Source: Adineta ricciae
Lineage: Eukaryota; Rotifera; Eurotatoria; Adinetida; Adinetidae
NCBI GenBank assembly: GCA_905250025.1
Contig: CAJNOJ010000107.1
Span: 186,001 to 250,000 of the forward strand
DNA: 64,000 nt
Reading direction: 5' to 3'
Numbering within the stretch: the stretch's first letter is position 1; each line of letters starts with the position of its first letter. A program made the position numbers and the translations under genes. A model generated the notes under the pieces. That model was not told the DNA's origin and searched no databases. It worked only from the letters and a program-made list of their open reading frames with translations. Below are positions 13,901-23,657 of this stretch, in pieces.

Positions 13901-14113
13901 GTTGATTTGTTCGATTTTGCATTTCCATACAGAACTGCGAATACAATCGTAGTAATCAGGAAAATACCGCCAAGAGCACCCAGAATAATCAGTGGTAGTT
14001 TGGAACGTGGTGCTGACGAGCCTCTACTGCAAATGAATCATAGACTACAATCTTTACAATATTCGTTCATACACGAGTGGATCCGTTGATCGAGAAGCAG
14101 ACCGATCTGTCAT
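10978..14113 (-). CDS. Neprilysin-like M13 zinc metallopeptidase
   Basis: Type II membrane ectopeptidase that degrades small signalling peptides outside the cell. The start at 14113 gives a short cytosolic segment ([12 protein letters not shown]) spliced to a membrane anchor ([20 protein letters not shown]). The catalytic exon near 11730-11420 reads [21 protein letters not shown]: HExxH is the zinc site. The next exon supplies the third ligand in [33 protein letters not shown] stretch lies upstream at about 11950-11820. The protein ends in CAVW, the tryptophan-ended tail typical of M13 enzymes. About a dozen short introns are present. The 250-codon open frame on the plus strand over its 5' half is a shadow. 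M13 families are expanded in invertebrates, so orthology to a particular vertebrate enzyme is not claimed. Confidence 0.92.
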
Positions 14114-14493
14114 TTCGTCTACAAATCTTACTTCAACCCAACAATAGAAGAGAAAATGGTAGTTTTAATGACACAAATTTGATAAGATCCGCCGTTTTAT
14201 AGTGTTGCTTGTTCATAGGTGAGTATTACACAGATAAGATATCATAAATGTGAGGAATATTGTCATGATGTACTTTTGTCTCGTGAAAAATCGACACAAT
14301 GATATAATATGAGGCTGAATTCGGTCTTCAGCAAGAAAGAACTTGTGTGAATATAACATGTCTATAGGTGGCATGTGGTAGTTTTTTTAATTTGTTTAGC
14401 GGCTCACCTATAAGACGAAATGTGATGATGATGATGAGTCAATTTGATTTACAATTGTTATTACGATTTTTTTGTTATTGCGTACAATAGACA
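14114..14493. other. Divergent intergenic region
   Basis: 380 bp between the neprilysin start (minus) and the peroxiredoxin-like start (plus). AT-rich with a short GATGAT run near 14425. No exon or assignable motif is seen. Confidence 0.5.
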
Positions 14494-15099
14494 ATGGCTT
14501 CAAATTTAACATCCGTTCCTTTGGAGGCTCGCTCATTACTGGTTCTTGATTCCAATGGTGAATCGTTCTTATTTTCTAGTTTGTTCATAAGTGAAGATGG
14601 CCGTGATCAACAAACTCTTGTTATATTTATTCGGCATTTCTTCTGCGGAAGCTGCAAAGAGTACATATCTACAATATCATCACCAGATAATGGTATTACT
14701 CCCCAGGAACTTGAAAAATCCAACAAACGTCTGATCATTGTCGGTTGCGGTCAGCCAAATCTTATTAAACAATATGTTAAAGATACGAATTGTCCATTTC
14801 CAATGTACGCAGATCCTACACAGAAATTATACGATGCATTGGGTATGATTCGCACGTTGAGTTTAGCCGAGAAGAAACCGGACTATATCAAATCATCCTT
14901 TTTGGTTAATGTTGCTAAATCCGCTGTCTGTCAGTTTTCCTCAGGAACGGCAATGTTTCAAGGTGGTGATATTCGTCAAGTTGGTGGAGAATATTTATTT
15001 AATCAAAAAGGAGATATTCTCTGGTCGCATAACATGAAGAATACTCAAGATCATGTTGAAGTTATAGAACTACGTAGGATGTTAGGACTTGAGTGTTGA
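14494..15099 (+). CDS. Peroxiredoxin-like (AhpC/TSA-2, PRXL2/AAED1 type) protein
   Basis: Single-exon protein of 201 residues. It has a thioredoxin fold of the AhpC/TSA-2 class: LVIFIRHFFCGSCKEYISTI carries a CxxC (CGSC) at the redox-active position, then RLIIVGCGQPNLIKQY, CPFPMYADPTQKLYDALGM, and the C-terminal FQGGDIRQVGGEYLFNQKGDI. Known for the family: redox or antioxidant-type proteins, mostly uncharacterised. The length equals the usual one-domain form. No signal peptide is present, so it is probably cytosolic. The start is the first ATG, in a purine-rich context (gacaATGgct). An AATAAA lies 72 nt after the stop. Peroxidase activity is not shown by sequence alone. Confidence 0.8.
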   Translation: MASNLTSVPLEARSLLVLDSNGESFLFSSLFISEDGRDQQTLVIFIRHFFCGSCKEYISTISSPDNGITPQELEKSNKRLIIVGCGQPNLIKQYVKDTNCPFPMYADPTQKLYDALGMIRTLSLAEKKPDYIKSSFLVNVAKSAVCQFSSGTAMFQGGDIRQVGGEYLFNQKGDILWSHNMKNTQDHVEVIELRRMLGLEC

Positions 15100-15170
15100 T
15101 GTCCAGCGACATCTGTTGAATGACCGTTCATTTGTCCTTCGAGTTCGTTATACGAACATGATGGTTGTCA

Positions 15171-15176
15171 AATAAA
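15171..15176 (+). promoter_or_regulatory. Polyadenylation signal AATAAA
   Basis: Canonical hexamer 72 nt downstream of the peroxiredoxin-like stop and about 90 nt before the next gene's start. Confidence 0.5.
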
Positions 15177-15263
15177 ATAAAGAACTGATTGATTGACTGA
15201 TTGTGATCGTTTACCTGTTGTTGTTTTTTTCGTGAAGATAACTGCGTGTGCCATTTGCTCATC

Positions 15264-16430
15264 ATGGCTGCTGATTCAACATACATGGCTGAATCAGTCA
15301 AATCCTATCCATTCTCAATGTCAGATAGATCCGCATTAAATAAAGAAGAAATTATCGTTAAAGATGATGAATTAACATGCGAAGAACATTGTCATAACGT
15401 AAGTCTCTGGTGCTATAATCCCAAATATCGCGAAATTTGCGGACGGGATGGTTTATCATGGGCGAGAATTGCTCTGTTCTACTTCATATGGCTTATGTTT
15501 ATGGCTGGTGTTTTTGCATCATTCGTCGGGATATTCATGGCAATTGTCGATAAACGCATTCCACCCTATCGAGGAAATTCGAATGCAATCGCTCTAGATA
15601 TATCACGACCGAATCCAGGTACGAAAGAAATGCGTGGAGAATTGATTTGAGTTTGATTATGTATTCTAGGTCTCGGGTTTCGTCCTCAAATCGGCGTACA
15701 AAAAACTTTGATTAAATTCCGTTCATCTCATCGTGATTCGTGGGGATATCGTCACGGATGGGGTCCATATAAAGATCAATTAGATCAATTCTTAGCTTAC
15801 TACACAGAAGCAGATGTTCAATATCAGCAAACGATTGATTGCAAGGGGCAGTCGATCGATAGTCTCCGTCCATTATTTCGAATCGGAAAATCATGTCGAT
15901 TCGATATAAATATGTTCAATGAACGTCGTACGCCATGCACAACGCAACGAAACTTTGAGTATGACCGTGGTCATCCATGTGTTCTATTGAAACTGAATAA
16001 AATCTACGATTGGGAACCTGTCACATATAAAAATGCTGCTGAAGTACCGGAACAATTCAAAGGTAAAGTAGATATTCTGATCTTTTTTTTGTGGTGATAT
16101 TCGAGAATTTTAGCCATATGGTCGAGTGAAATGTCTAATTACGTTTTGGTTGAATGTGGTGGAGAAAATGATGTTGATCGCGACTTCATCTTCGAAATTG
16201 AATACTATTCAGAAATGAACACCACAAGAATCGGTGGTTTTCATCGTAATTTTTATCCGTATCTCAATCAAGATGGTTACCGAAGTCCGTTAGTTTTTGT
16301 GTACTTCAAAAAGATTGAAACCAATGTTTTAATCAATGTGGAATGTCGTGCCTATGCACGAAATATTATTAATGATGATAGTATTGAGTACAAACGTGGT
16401 AGTGTTCATTTCGAGCTTATCGTAGAATGA
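15264..16430 (+). CDS. Na+/K+-transporting ATPase beta subunit
   Basis: Three exons: 15264-15618, 15670-16062 and 16114-16430. It is the glycosylated partner needed to fold and traffic the Na,K-ATPase alpha subunit to the plasma membrane. It is a type II membrane protein: a cytosolic N-terminus with WCYNPKYREICGRDGLSWARI, then the single membrane span (ALFYFIWLMFMAGVFASFVG). The ectodomain includes the family motif DRGHPCVLLKLNKIYDWEP, and LVECGGEN and NVECRAYARNI. Cysteines needed for the ectodomain disulfides are present. An ATG at 15264 (atcATGgct) gives the usual beta-subunit length of about 355 residues. A pump role is inferred from the family; an H,K-ATPase partner cannot be excluded. 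Confidence 0.93.
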
Positions 16431-16889
16431 AAGCAGATCCAATCCGATCAATCGCTTGTGAATTCTTAGCTATTTGAATCTCTTGTTTCCATTTGTCTTC
16501 TTCTTCTTCTGTATTTGTACAAATTTTTTTTATACATTCCATCAAAGTGATCTTGTGCTTCTTTGATGACAATTCGCTTCTTGCTCATGACGTTTAGTTT
16601 ATCTAGACATTTTTTCACTTGTGCAAATTTTCTACTCATACTTTGTATACGTGCAACTTATAATCTTTTTTTGTCTATCAAATAAATATAGAATACGGAT
16701 GCGTAGTTATCGAGAATTTAAATTTGACCGGTATGTTTCACCTACGTGACCTTTATCGATAAATATTGACCTTACTCGCATATGATGTTCGGTGTGGAAG
16801 AACTGATCATCTGGATATCATTTTCGTGTTCTTAGCATTGTAAAAAATGCGTATCCGTATTTGTTGAAGATTTTAACAAAGCATCCCGA
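16431..16889. other. Intergenic
   Basis: 459 bp between two plus-strand genes. It contains an AATAAA near 16680 that could serve the ATPase beta transcript. No exon is seen. Confidence 0.5.
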
Positions 16890-17297
16890 ATGGCTCATCT
16901 TCAATATTTCTCATACAAAGGCGTTGGTGAACGGAATAGAAAGCTTTTCAAGTATTCGCAAGCTGTTCGTGTTGGTGATCGAATCGAATGTGCTGGTCAA
17001 GGCGGTTGGGATCCGATAACGGGTGATTTTGACGAAGACATCAATAAACAAATCGATCAAGCATTTAAGAATGTTCAATTGAACTTAATCGACGCAGGTG
17101 GAAAGGGCTGGGAACAAGTTTATCGTATTGTGTCTTATCATATACCATTGGATGATGTTGCTCTCAATGCCATGGTGCGAAATCTTAAACAATGGTGTCC
17201 AAATCATGAACCAATCTGGACTGTTCTCGGCGTTTCACAGCTCGGCGAGAAGTCGATGAAAGTAGAAATTGACGCATTTGCTCATGTTCCTAAGTAG
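16890..17297 (+). CDS. RidA/YjgF/UK114-family protein, atypical
   Basis: Single-exon protein of 135 residues of the Rid superfamily (chorismate-mutase-like trimers). Visible family blocks are RVGDRIECAGQGGWDPITG, DINKQIDQAFKNVQLNLIDA and MKVEIDAFAHV. In canonical RidA enamine/imine deaminases the substrate carboxylate is bound by an Arg in an R-[ST]-x-x-G-V context. Here the equivalent stretch is EPIWTVLGVSQL, with Trp in place of Arg, so classical deaminase activity is doubtful. The Rid superfamily has several Arg-less branches in bacteria and fungi. No introns, unlike most neighbours, but it is short. Foreign origin is possible but unproven. Confidence 0.85.
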   Translation: MAHLQYFSYKGVGERNRKLFKYSQAVRVGDRIECAGQGGWDPITGDFDEDINKQIDQAFKNVQLNLIDAGGKGWEQVYRIVSYHIPLDDVALNAMVRNLKQWCPNHEPIWTVLGVSQLGEKSMKVEIDAFAHVPK

Positions 17298-17423
17298 ATG
17301 TCATGTTCAAAGGAAAGACAAATAGATGATTTACAGCCATATATAATTCTCCGATAAATTTATTATTTGTTTGTGCATAATCAAAAAGAAAAGAGAACGA
17401 AAAAATATCTATGTAGATGTAAT

Positions 17424-18496
17424 TTATCGTCGAATCGTGTTGGCCGTCGCAATTGCCGTATACAGATGTCTTAATTCGGCAGCATCATTCAATGATTTCA
17501 GTTCAGCATCATGAAATGGATCATCTGAACCCAATGCGCCATCGAATGTCGCAGTTAAATCGTTCGTAGCAGTTGAATCACAGTTATTAAATGACCGATT
17601 GTTCTGTTTGACTGAATTAGGTGAAGAGTCTGTTGAATGAATAGGCGTTGGTAGACTTAACGTATTCGATGGTATGATTGATGGAACGCTCACCGGTACG
17701 GTATAAGCTTGTCGATTAACATCAGGATAGTATATGTCTCGTACCGATGGCAGATGATACGAAGGAGATATAGAAGGCTTACTTGACACTGGTAGAGGAA
17801 GAGGAGCAGGTGTTACTGGGAAGGACGTTTGAATAGGAACCGGTATGTGTACTGGAGGATGAGCATTTGATAAATGCGGTAGTGGAGGTGGCGGCATATA
17901 ATTGACAGGAAAAGGAACCGTTGTCGTGTGTGGATGGGAGAGAACTGGGATAGAATTGATTGGTTGAACACTAAAATAAACAGAAAAAGTGATTTTCGAA
18001 TACTCGACTGCGAGTTTTACTTTGTCGTGACTGTTGTGGAAGGTGATGATACTTGCTGTTGACGCAATGTATCTGCTTCAATTTCTTTCTTTTTACGTTG
18101 TACATCTTCTAATGCTTCCAATAGAACTTTCTTCTCCAATGTAAAATCAATCTATATTGAACGAAATATAAGAAGAAGAAACTAAATCGAATGCAACGCT
18201 TACCGGTTCAGCAAGAATATCACGAATTTTACTTGTAGCATACTGAGGAATATCAACATTAGGCTAAAACGAGAATTTTCTGTTACTGAAAACGAAATTG
18301 TTCATGTTTGTTTACTTACAACGATAATCGTTTGATATTTGCTATTGATTTGAAAGGGAATATCGTCTACAAATCCTTGTAATGATAATGCAGCTGCATT
18401 GTTAAGTGAATGATTGTATTCATCATTCGATACGGATGAATATCTTCCATATTGATTTGATTTCTGTCCGTTGGTGTATGATTGACTCATTGACAT
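17424..18496 (-). CDS. UBAP1-like ESCRT-I subunit (UMA domain, no SOUBA)
   Basis: ESCRT-I sorts ubiquitinated membrane proteins into multivesicular bodies. The N-terminal UMA region reads LQGFVDDIPFQINSKYQT then, after an intron, PIDFTLEKKVLLEALEDVQ. These match the UBAP1 blocks YLDDVPFK..DKFKT and YDFSLEKKTIEW. A short helical stretch (RKKKEIEADTLRQQQ) and a long Pro/Ser-rich region (17950-17640) follow, and the protein ends IATANTIRR. The ubiquitin-binding SOUBA repeats at the end of vertebrate UBAP1 are not seen. A start at 18496 (MSMSQSYTNG) is preferred because nothing conserved precedes it. About 325 residues predicted. The UBAP1-like (UBAP1L) or MVB12 branch is an alternative label. 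Confidence 0.7.
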
Positions 18497-18815
18497 CAGA
18501 TTAGAAAAACGAATCGAGTAATATACATTCAAAATCAATAAAAATGAATTGGATAAGCTGTTTTTTTGCTTCGAAAAATCTAAAATAATTTAATTGAAAA
18601 ACAAATATGTCGCTTTCGTTTTGATATCATGCACAAAATAGCAAGATAGAAAGAAGAAAACATATGAATACTGTGCAATAAAGCCAAGCTTTGTCAAATA
18701 CTATGGCACTTGTCGACGAAGTGTTAAAAACGAACAAAACAATAGAAGAAAGAAGATAAAGCAATTCTAAATTCTAAGGAATACATCGTTTTGTAAAGTT
18801 TCAATTGTTTGAAAG
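18497..18815. other. Intergenic
   Basis: 319 bp between the HDDC2 stop and the UBAP1-like start, both on the minus strand. No exon or motif is seen. Confidence 0.5.
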
Positions 18816-19709
18816 CTAACTCCGATGATGTTTCATGCTTTTAACGAGATTCGCTAGAAGTTGAGTGGTGTCCATCGATGATGAATTCGAGTGTTCTGAT
18901 TTACTTTTAGTCGAAATACAATGATTCGATTTCGAACGGACTTCCAACGATGAGAAATTGTACAAAAACGTTCCTGGAAAGTTCAAAAGGGGTGTTTACG
19001 TTCAACTAGCAATGATAAAAAACGAACCCTGTTCATCGTAAAGAATATGTTTTAACATAGTATTGACATTCGAATCAGTCGGCAGTTGAAATTGTTCGCC
19101 CGACGCTCGACAATCCATTAATTGCTTCAGCCATTGTTTCACAATATCAGTTTTTATGTTATGTACAGAGCCAGTAAAAAAGTCTTCTAAGAATTCCCCA
19201 TCTGATTGAAGTTTTTCATATTCATATGCTAGATAAAATAAAAACATAATAGCTTCGATTGCTTTGCAAAATAGAAATATACCCTGTAAAAGCATATCGA
19301 AGATATCTAAATCTTTCACAAACTTGGATTCACTAGTCTTTTGATCAGCATATTCATTAAAAAGCGAGAAAATTTCTCTTCCAACATCCGCAGGCAATAA
19401 ACTGGTTAAATATAGCATCGCTTCGGTTTCTCGTCGACGTTTTTCTGTTTTCGGTATTCCATCGAATTCCGTTAGATCACCCACAACTGATTCCGCTAGG
19501 TCATGCACGAGTGCCAATTTCATACAACGTACTTTCGATTCTTCTGATAAAGTCGGTAATAACAGTGACATAACAGCCATGCGATACATGTGATCAGCAA
19601 CACTTTCAACTTTTTCGACACCGTGTAGAACCCAACCAGTGCGAAACGTTCGTTTGGCTTGTCCGACGTACAGAAGAAATTCTAACAGACCATCAAGATC
19701 AGTATTCAT
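18816..19709 (-). CDS. HDDC2: HD-domain 5'-deoxynucleotidase, HDDC2-like
   Basis: Soluble HD-superfamily phosphohydrolase, related to bacterial YfbR, that dephosphorylates deoxynucleoside 5'-monophosphates. The sequence follows the human family member along its length: LLYVGQAKRTFRTGW, SVADHMYRMAVMS (first metal His), LALVHDLAESVVGD (HD pair) and KFVKDLDIFDMLLQA (distal Asp). The C-terminus is spliced at about 19030 to a polar tail ending MKHHRS. A 54-nt intron (19229-19282) is a multiple of three and has no stop, so an unspliced reading would look continuous; the spliced form restores the conserved LLQAYEYEKL junction. Start at 19709. Confidence 0.9.
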
Positions 19710-20464
19710 TTTGATGTCAAGTTTGTTTTACGTCACACGAGAAGATATTTCGAGACAAATACCAACCAAATTTGAGTCTGCTTTCTGATTCATCGTCAAC
19801 AACCAATCAAACTCATTTACCGTCGCACATTGACTGACAATGGAATTTTTCCCTGAAGAAAATCACTTTTTTTCAATTCGAGAATTATCCAAATAAATAC
19901 CACATAACCCATTTGATATAATCAACGTCAGGCGACATCTATCGAAAGAATTCACATATCCATGCGAATGTCAAGTCTTAAGTTACCTACCATTGAAAAT
20001 ACAGCGAATACACTGAACTGTTGTATGTCAAAAATTTCATAAAGACTAAACAAAAATATTGCATATACCTTCTTGTCAACGAATGAAGTTATTAATGAAA
20101 TCTTTCGTTGTATGGTTTTCTCCATTCTGTGGCATATAAATTTTTATCGCATGTCAAATAAAAAATAATGATCTAATCATAAAGAACAATAATACGCAGC
20201 AACGTTTCTAGGCTTTTTCAGGCGAGAAGAAAAATAACGCAGGAGAATTAATTTATACATCATAAATATGGTTTCTTTCTATTTTTTATTTACAAATATA
20301 CTTTTCTATGCTGTATTGCTGACATTCTTTTTGCAAAACAAAAGGTAAAGTATTGACTTTAGCGAGAGAATAGAAATGATCGCAGTTTCACCCAGTTTGT
20401 CTCTTTGTATATTCATTTAGCACTGATATAAGAGTGTGATTATTATGGTATAGCAACGAAAGAC
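19710..20464. other. Divergent intergenic region with a possible small gene
   Basis: 755 bp between HDDC2 (minus) and the STK33-like kinase (plus). It must hold both promoters. A weak small-gene candidate on the minus strand is listed separately. Confidence 0.5.
19813..20125 (-). CDS. Possible small spliced gene, unrecognised
   Basis: Speculative. An ATG at 20125 opens MEKTIQRKISLITSFVDKK, and three plausible short introns (GTATAT..TTTAG, GTAGGT..GATAG, GTATTT..TTCAG) would join it to segments reading SLYEIFDIQQFSVFAVFSM and MSPDVDYIKWVM, ending MCDGK. Each junction has canonical ends and introns of the local size. An alternative frame in the last exon stays open for about 40 codons (CATVNEFDWLLTMNQ). 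No family is recognised and chance cannot be excluded at this AT content. Confidence 0.2.
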
Positions 20465-22578
20465 ATGAATAAGCAACGTTCTCATATGTCAATTCGTCAG
20501 ATACCTCATACGCGACTTGTTGATGATGGAAGTTTAGAACTGCGTTATGAAATCTTAAATAAACTAGGCAAAGGTTCGTTTGGAACGGTGTATCGTGTTC
20601 AAAATAAAGCTACCGCCGTATTTTATGCAGTGAAAACGATTCCAAAAAAAGTAACATTATGTTGCCAGAGACAAATCTTTCAATGTTTTCTCTTACCTAG
20701 CTTGGAAATAAATCGAAATCATTTAGTCTCGATAATGAAGTGAAATTGTTAACAGAAGTCAATCACCCTAATCTTATTCGACTTCATGAAGTGTTAGAAT
20801 CACCACAGGTAAGTTCGAGATCCCGGAAATCTTTCCAAATGAATAAGGGAATCTTTGAATACGCGAGGTATAGACGAAAACAAAGAAAAGAATGCACGTG
20901 CAGTTTTTATTGTATTGACAAAGTCGAGTTTCTTTAGAATCTGTATTTGATTATCGAATTGTGTGAAGGAGGTGAATTGGGTGGATATGTCAAAAGTAAT
21001 GGTTCACTACCGGAGCAAACGGTGAAGCAAATCATGACAAAGTTAATCAGTGCATTGCATTATCTTCATAAAATCGGTGAAATTCTCATTACTATGTGAA
21101 TCAATCGAAAGAATGCTTTGATTTTTTTCCCCATAGACGTTGTGCATCGAGATTTGAAATTGGAAAATATCCTGTTGAAAAATATTCCATTGAGTAAAAC
21201 GGATGAATTCGATATTCGAGTATGATACTTCTCCGAAGACTTCTATTTTTAAGTTCTTTCTCAAATATCTTCAAAAGATAACTGATTTCGGTTTAAGTTC
21301 GAAAAAGAGTCTCACATCAGCTGACTCTCTGTTCAACGATTATTGCGGTACTCCATTGTAAGTTATTTTTTTGAGTAATCTCTCACATATATGAATGTTT
21401 TGAATAGATATATGGCTCCGGAAATACTTGAAAATAAGAATTATAGCGCTCTTTGTGATGTCTGGGCAATGGGGATTATTATGTTTTACTTGTAAGAAAT
21501 GAAAATAAGGTTTGATTGTACTTTGCGTTTGCTTTCTCATCTTTATGATAGAATTTGCGGTCGACATCCGTATGTCGCTCATGATGAACGACGATTACTT
21601 GAGATAATTCGTGCAACGACACTTCGATTTGACACTGAACGATTTCGAAATCTATCATCGCAAGGTATTTCGTTTCCTACGGAGTGGACGAGATGAATAA
21701 TTGATAACTTAGGCGTTGATTTTCTACAAGGAATGCTTGTTTACGATACTGTTCATCGTCGAACGATGGGCGAACTAACTGTACATCCATGGTTAACGGT
21801 ATGTTGGTTTCGTTGTCACTCAATCTAATCAATGCTCTGAAATGCATAGGGCCGATCTGATAAAGAACTAAACAAGGACATAATAACCATGATGAGAGAG
21901 TTTCATGCGGAAGATAATCATCGGCAAAAAACTACTGAAATTGATCTGACAGCATTGATAAATGCAACTGCCAAACATCCAAAATTATCACGTGAAGATG
22001 ATAATGAACCTGTTGTTGAACGAAAAGTAAAATTTACTTTCCATCGATAATTCCTTCTTTTGACGTCAGTGTAGGAGTTGAACCGTCAAACGAGTAGCAG
22101 ACTTGATTCCAATTATGGCCCAGATCAAGTTCGTCTACGAATGAATCAAAATGCCACAGTAAATGACTTTGATATGAATATAAGAGCTCGGAAACATTCG
22201 TGAATATTTCAGAGATCGAATTTAATTGATTCATGTCGAAATCGTACAATACATAACACACATTCGGTAAACATGATAGGGTTACGTACAGGAACCGCTC
22301 GACTCGGTCGATCTCGATCGCAAGTAGATCGGTCTGTCTCGACGAAGCTTCCAGTTCCACCTCGAACAGCTTTGAATGGTTCAAATGTGATCTCCACATC
22401 ACGTTCTTCAGTATTCAACGACCGGCGAACATCGACATCGACATCATCCACTATAACAGCCTTGATGATGATCAATAATCAATACTCCAAAGCTTCTCGA
22501 ACATCTAGTCCATTCTCAAATAGGCAACACGCGCCTAGATTATCCTTTTATGATAAATGTCCGAATACACATGTGTGA
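20465..22578 (+). CDS. Ser/Thr protein kinase, STK33-like
   Basis: CAMK-group kinase. All catalytic elements are present once introns are removed: Gly loop LGKGSFGTVY, VAIK-type YAVKTIPKK, Glu in NEVKLLTEVNHPNLIRLHEV, catalytic loop VVHRDLKLENILL, TDFGLSSKK, and the APE equivalent YMAPEILENKNYSALCDVWAMG. The subdomain XI stretch HPWLTGRSDKELNKDIITMMREFHAE and ELCEGGELGGYV resemble vertebrate STK33. The last exons appear to continue through GPDQVRLRMNQNA to an Arg/Ser-rich tail ending at 22578. An intron starting at 22027 or so avoids an early stop (TAA near 22050), so a shorter isoform is possible. Biological role in this animal is unknown. Confidence 0.87.
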
Positions 22579-22696
22579 TATTTTGAACTCCTTGTTCGCA
22601 CTTATTTAACTAGAATCACATGATCATGAGAAGTTATTTTTACATCGGCTGTACGCGAAACAAAGAACACGTAATTCTTTTATAAAGAATCAAGCA

Positions 22697-23437
22697 TTAT
22701 TCTTTGAAAATTTTGCGAAAGAGTGTACTCGATAGTATGTTGACAAAAGAACTCTTGCAAAAATTCAGACAGAAAAAAAAACTTGTCATTTGCAATACCA
22801 GCTTTTCTACCGCAGCACGATAATCATCCTTAACATAATTCGTTGTAATAACCGTATAAGAGTAATAAGCTGTTCGAATGTTCAACAGAATCGAACTACA
22901 CATGACTTGGACTAACATCATTCGGATTAAATGGGAATCTGTTTGTTGATTTAGACATTGTCGACCCTTACGAATGTTGTTATATGTCATTACACCAAAT
23001 AGAAGCATACTCATTTGCGGTACTAAACTTATCCAAACAATACTGTATATAGATAGAAAATACGAATATACACCAGCTGCTGCATAGTATTTTGGTCGAA
23101 GTTCGTAGAAGATAAGTTGATGCGTACTTGCTAGACTATTGATAAGAATAGGAATACTTGTCTTTCGAAGTGCGATTTTGATTTGACTGAACGAACGAAG
23201 CAGCTGCAGACGTTGTGCCGTGGATAGACATCGATCAAGAGATGCCAGAACGAGAAAATCAGTGGCAATACATGGTAATACCCAAGTAAAGCGAGTTTGG
23301 ACAAAATTGAACAGTGATGACACGAGAAAATACCGTCCGCAAGAATTTTCACGTAATTGTTTGACTGAAAACGTAACAAAGTTACAAATACAACCGATAT
23401 TATCGAGAATGAGTATGAATATAAGGAATGTACTCAT
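22697..23437 (-). CDS. Orphan rhodopsin-like GPCR, shortened
   Basis: Single-exon 246-residue receptor of the orphan 7TM type. Hydrophobic segments: FLIFILILDNIGCICNFVTF, YFLVSSLFNFVQ, IATDFLVLASLDR (TM3 end with an LDRC in place of DRY), IPILINSLASTHQLIFY, IVWISLVPQMSMLLFGVM, MMLVQVMCSSILLNIRTAYY and FFFCLNFCKSSFVNIL. It lacks roughly 15-25 residues between TM2 and TM3, including the usual extracellular-loop cysteine region, with the frame kept open. That suggests an in-frame deletion in a relaxed or decaying copy. No intron that would restore the segment is visible. Confidence 0.65.
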   Translation of the reverse strand: MSTFLIFILILDNIGCICNFVTFSVKQLRENSCGRYFLVSSLFNFVQTRFTWVLPCIATDFLVLASLDRCLSTAQRLQLLRSFSQIKIALRKTSIPILINSLASTHQLIFYELRPKYYAAAGVYSYFLSIYSIVWISLVPQMSMLLFGVMTYNNIRKGRQCLNQQTDSHLIRMMLVQVMCSSILLNIRTAYYSYTVITTNYVKDDYRAAVEKLVLQMTSFFFCLNFCKSSFVNILSSTLFRKIFKE

Positions 23438-23657
23438 ATTGATCGAGACAGATGCAGTCTCGCGTTGAAGGGGATTACTTTCAAACTAATGATTTCATGT
23501 CCAAGAAAAATATAGATTATTTTTCTTTCATGATAAGTCACATGCTTGTCATCGATATGATTTACAAAAAAACACCACTCATTTCTCACGTCTTACGGCG
23601 GATTTACTTTTCAAAGACAATCGCTTCCAGCCAGTACAAAAAATGCAAAGAAAAATC

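Noticed and set aside
13340-14089. Long plus-strand open frame of about 250 codons
   Set aside because: It is antisense to the neprilysin N-terminal exons, whose membrane anchor and splice sites are convincing, and it shows no family features.
7099-14113. Neprilysin and PAM as one operon-like transcript
   Set aside because: 497 bp separate them, each has its own leader or anchor, and no trans-splice evidence can be read from sequence.
22020-22050. Kinase stop codon at about 22050
   Set aside because: A canonical short intron skips it and the following exons keep a common frame to 22578; kept only as a possible short isoform.
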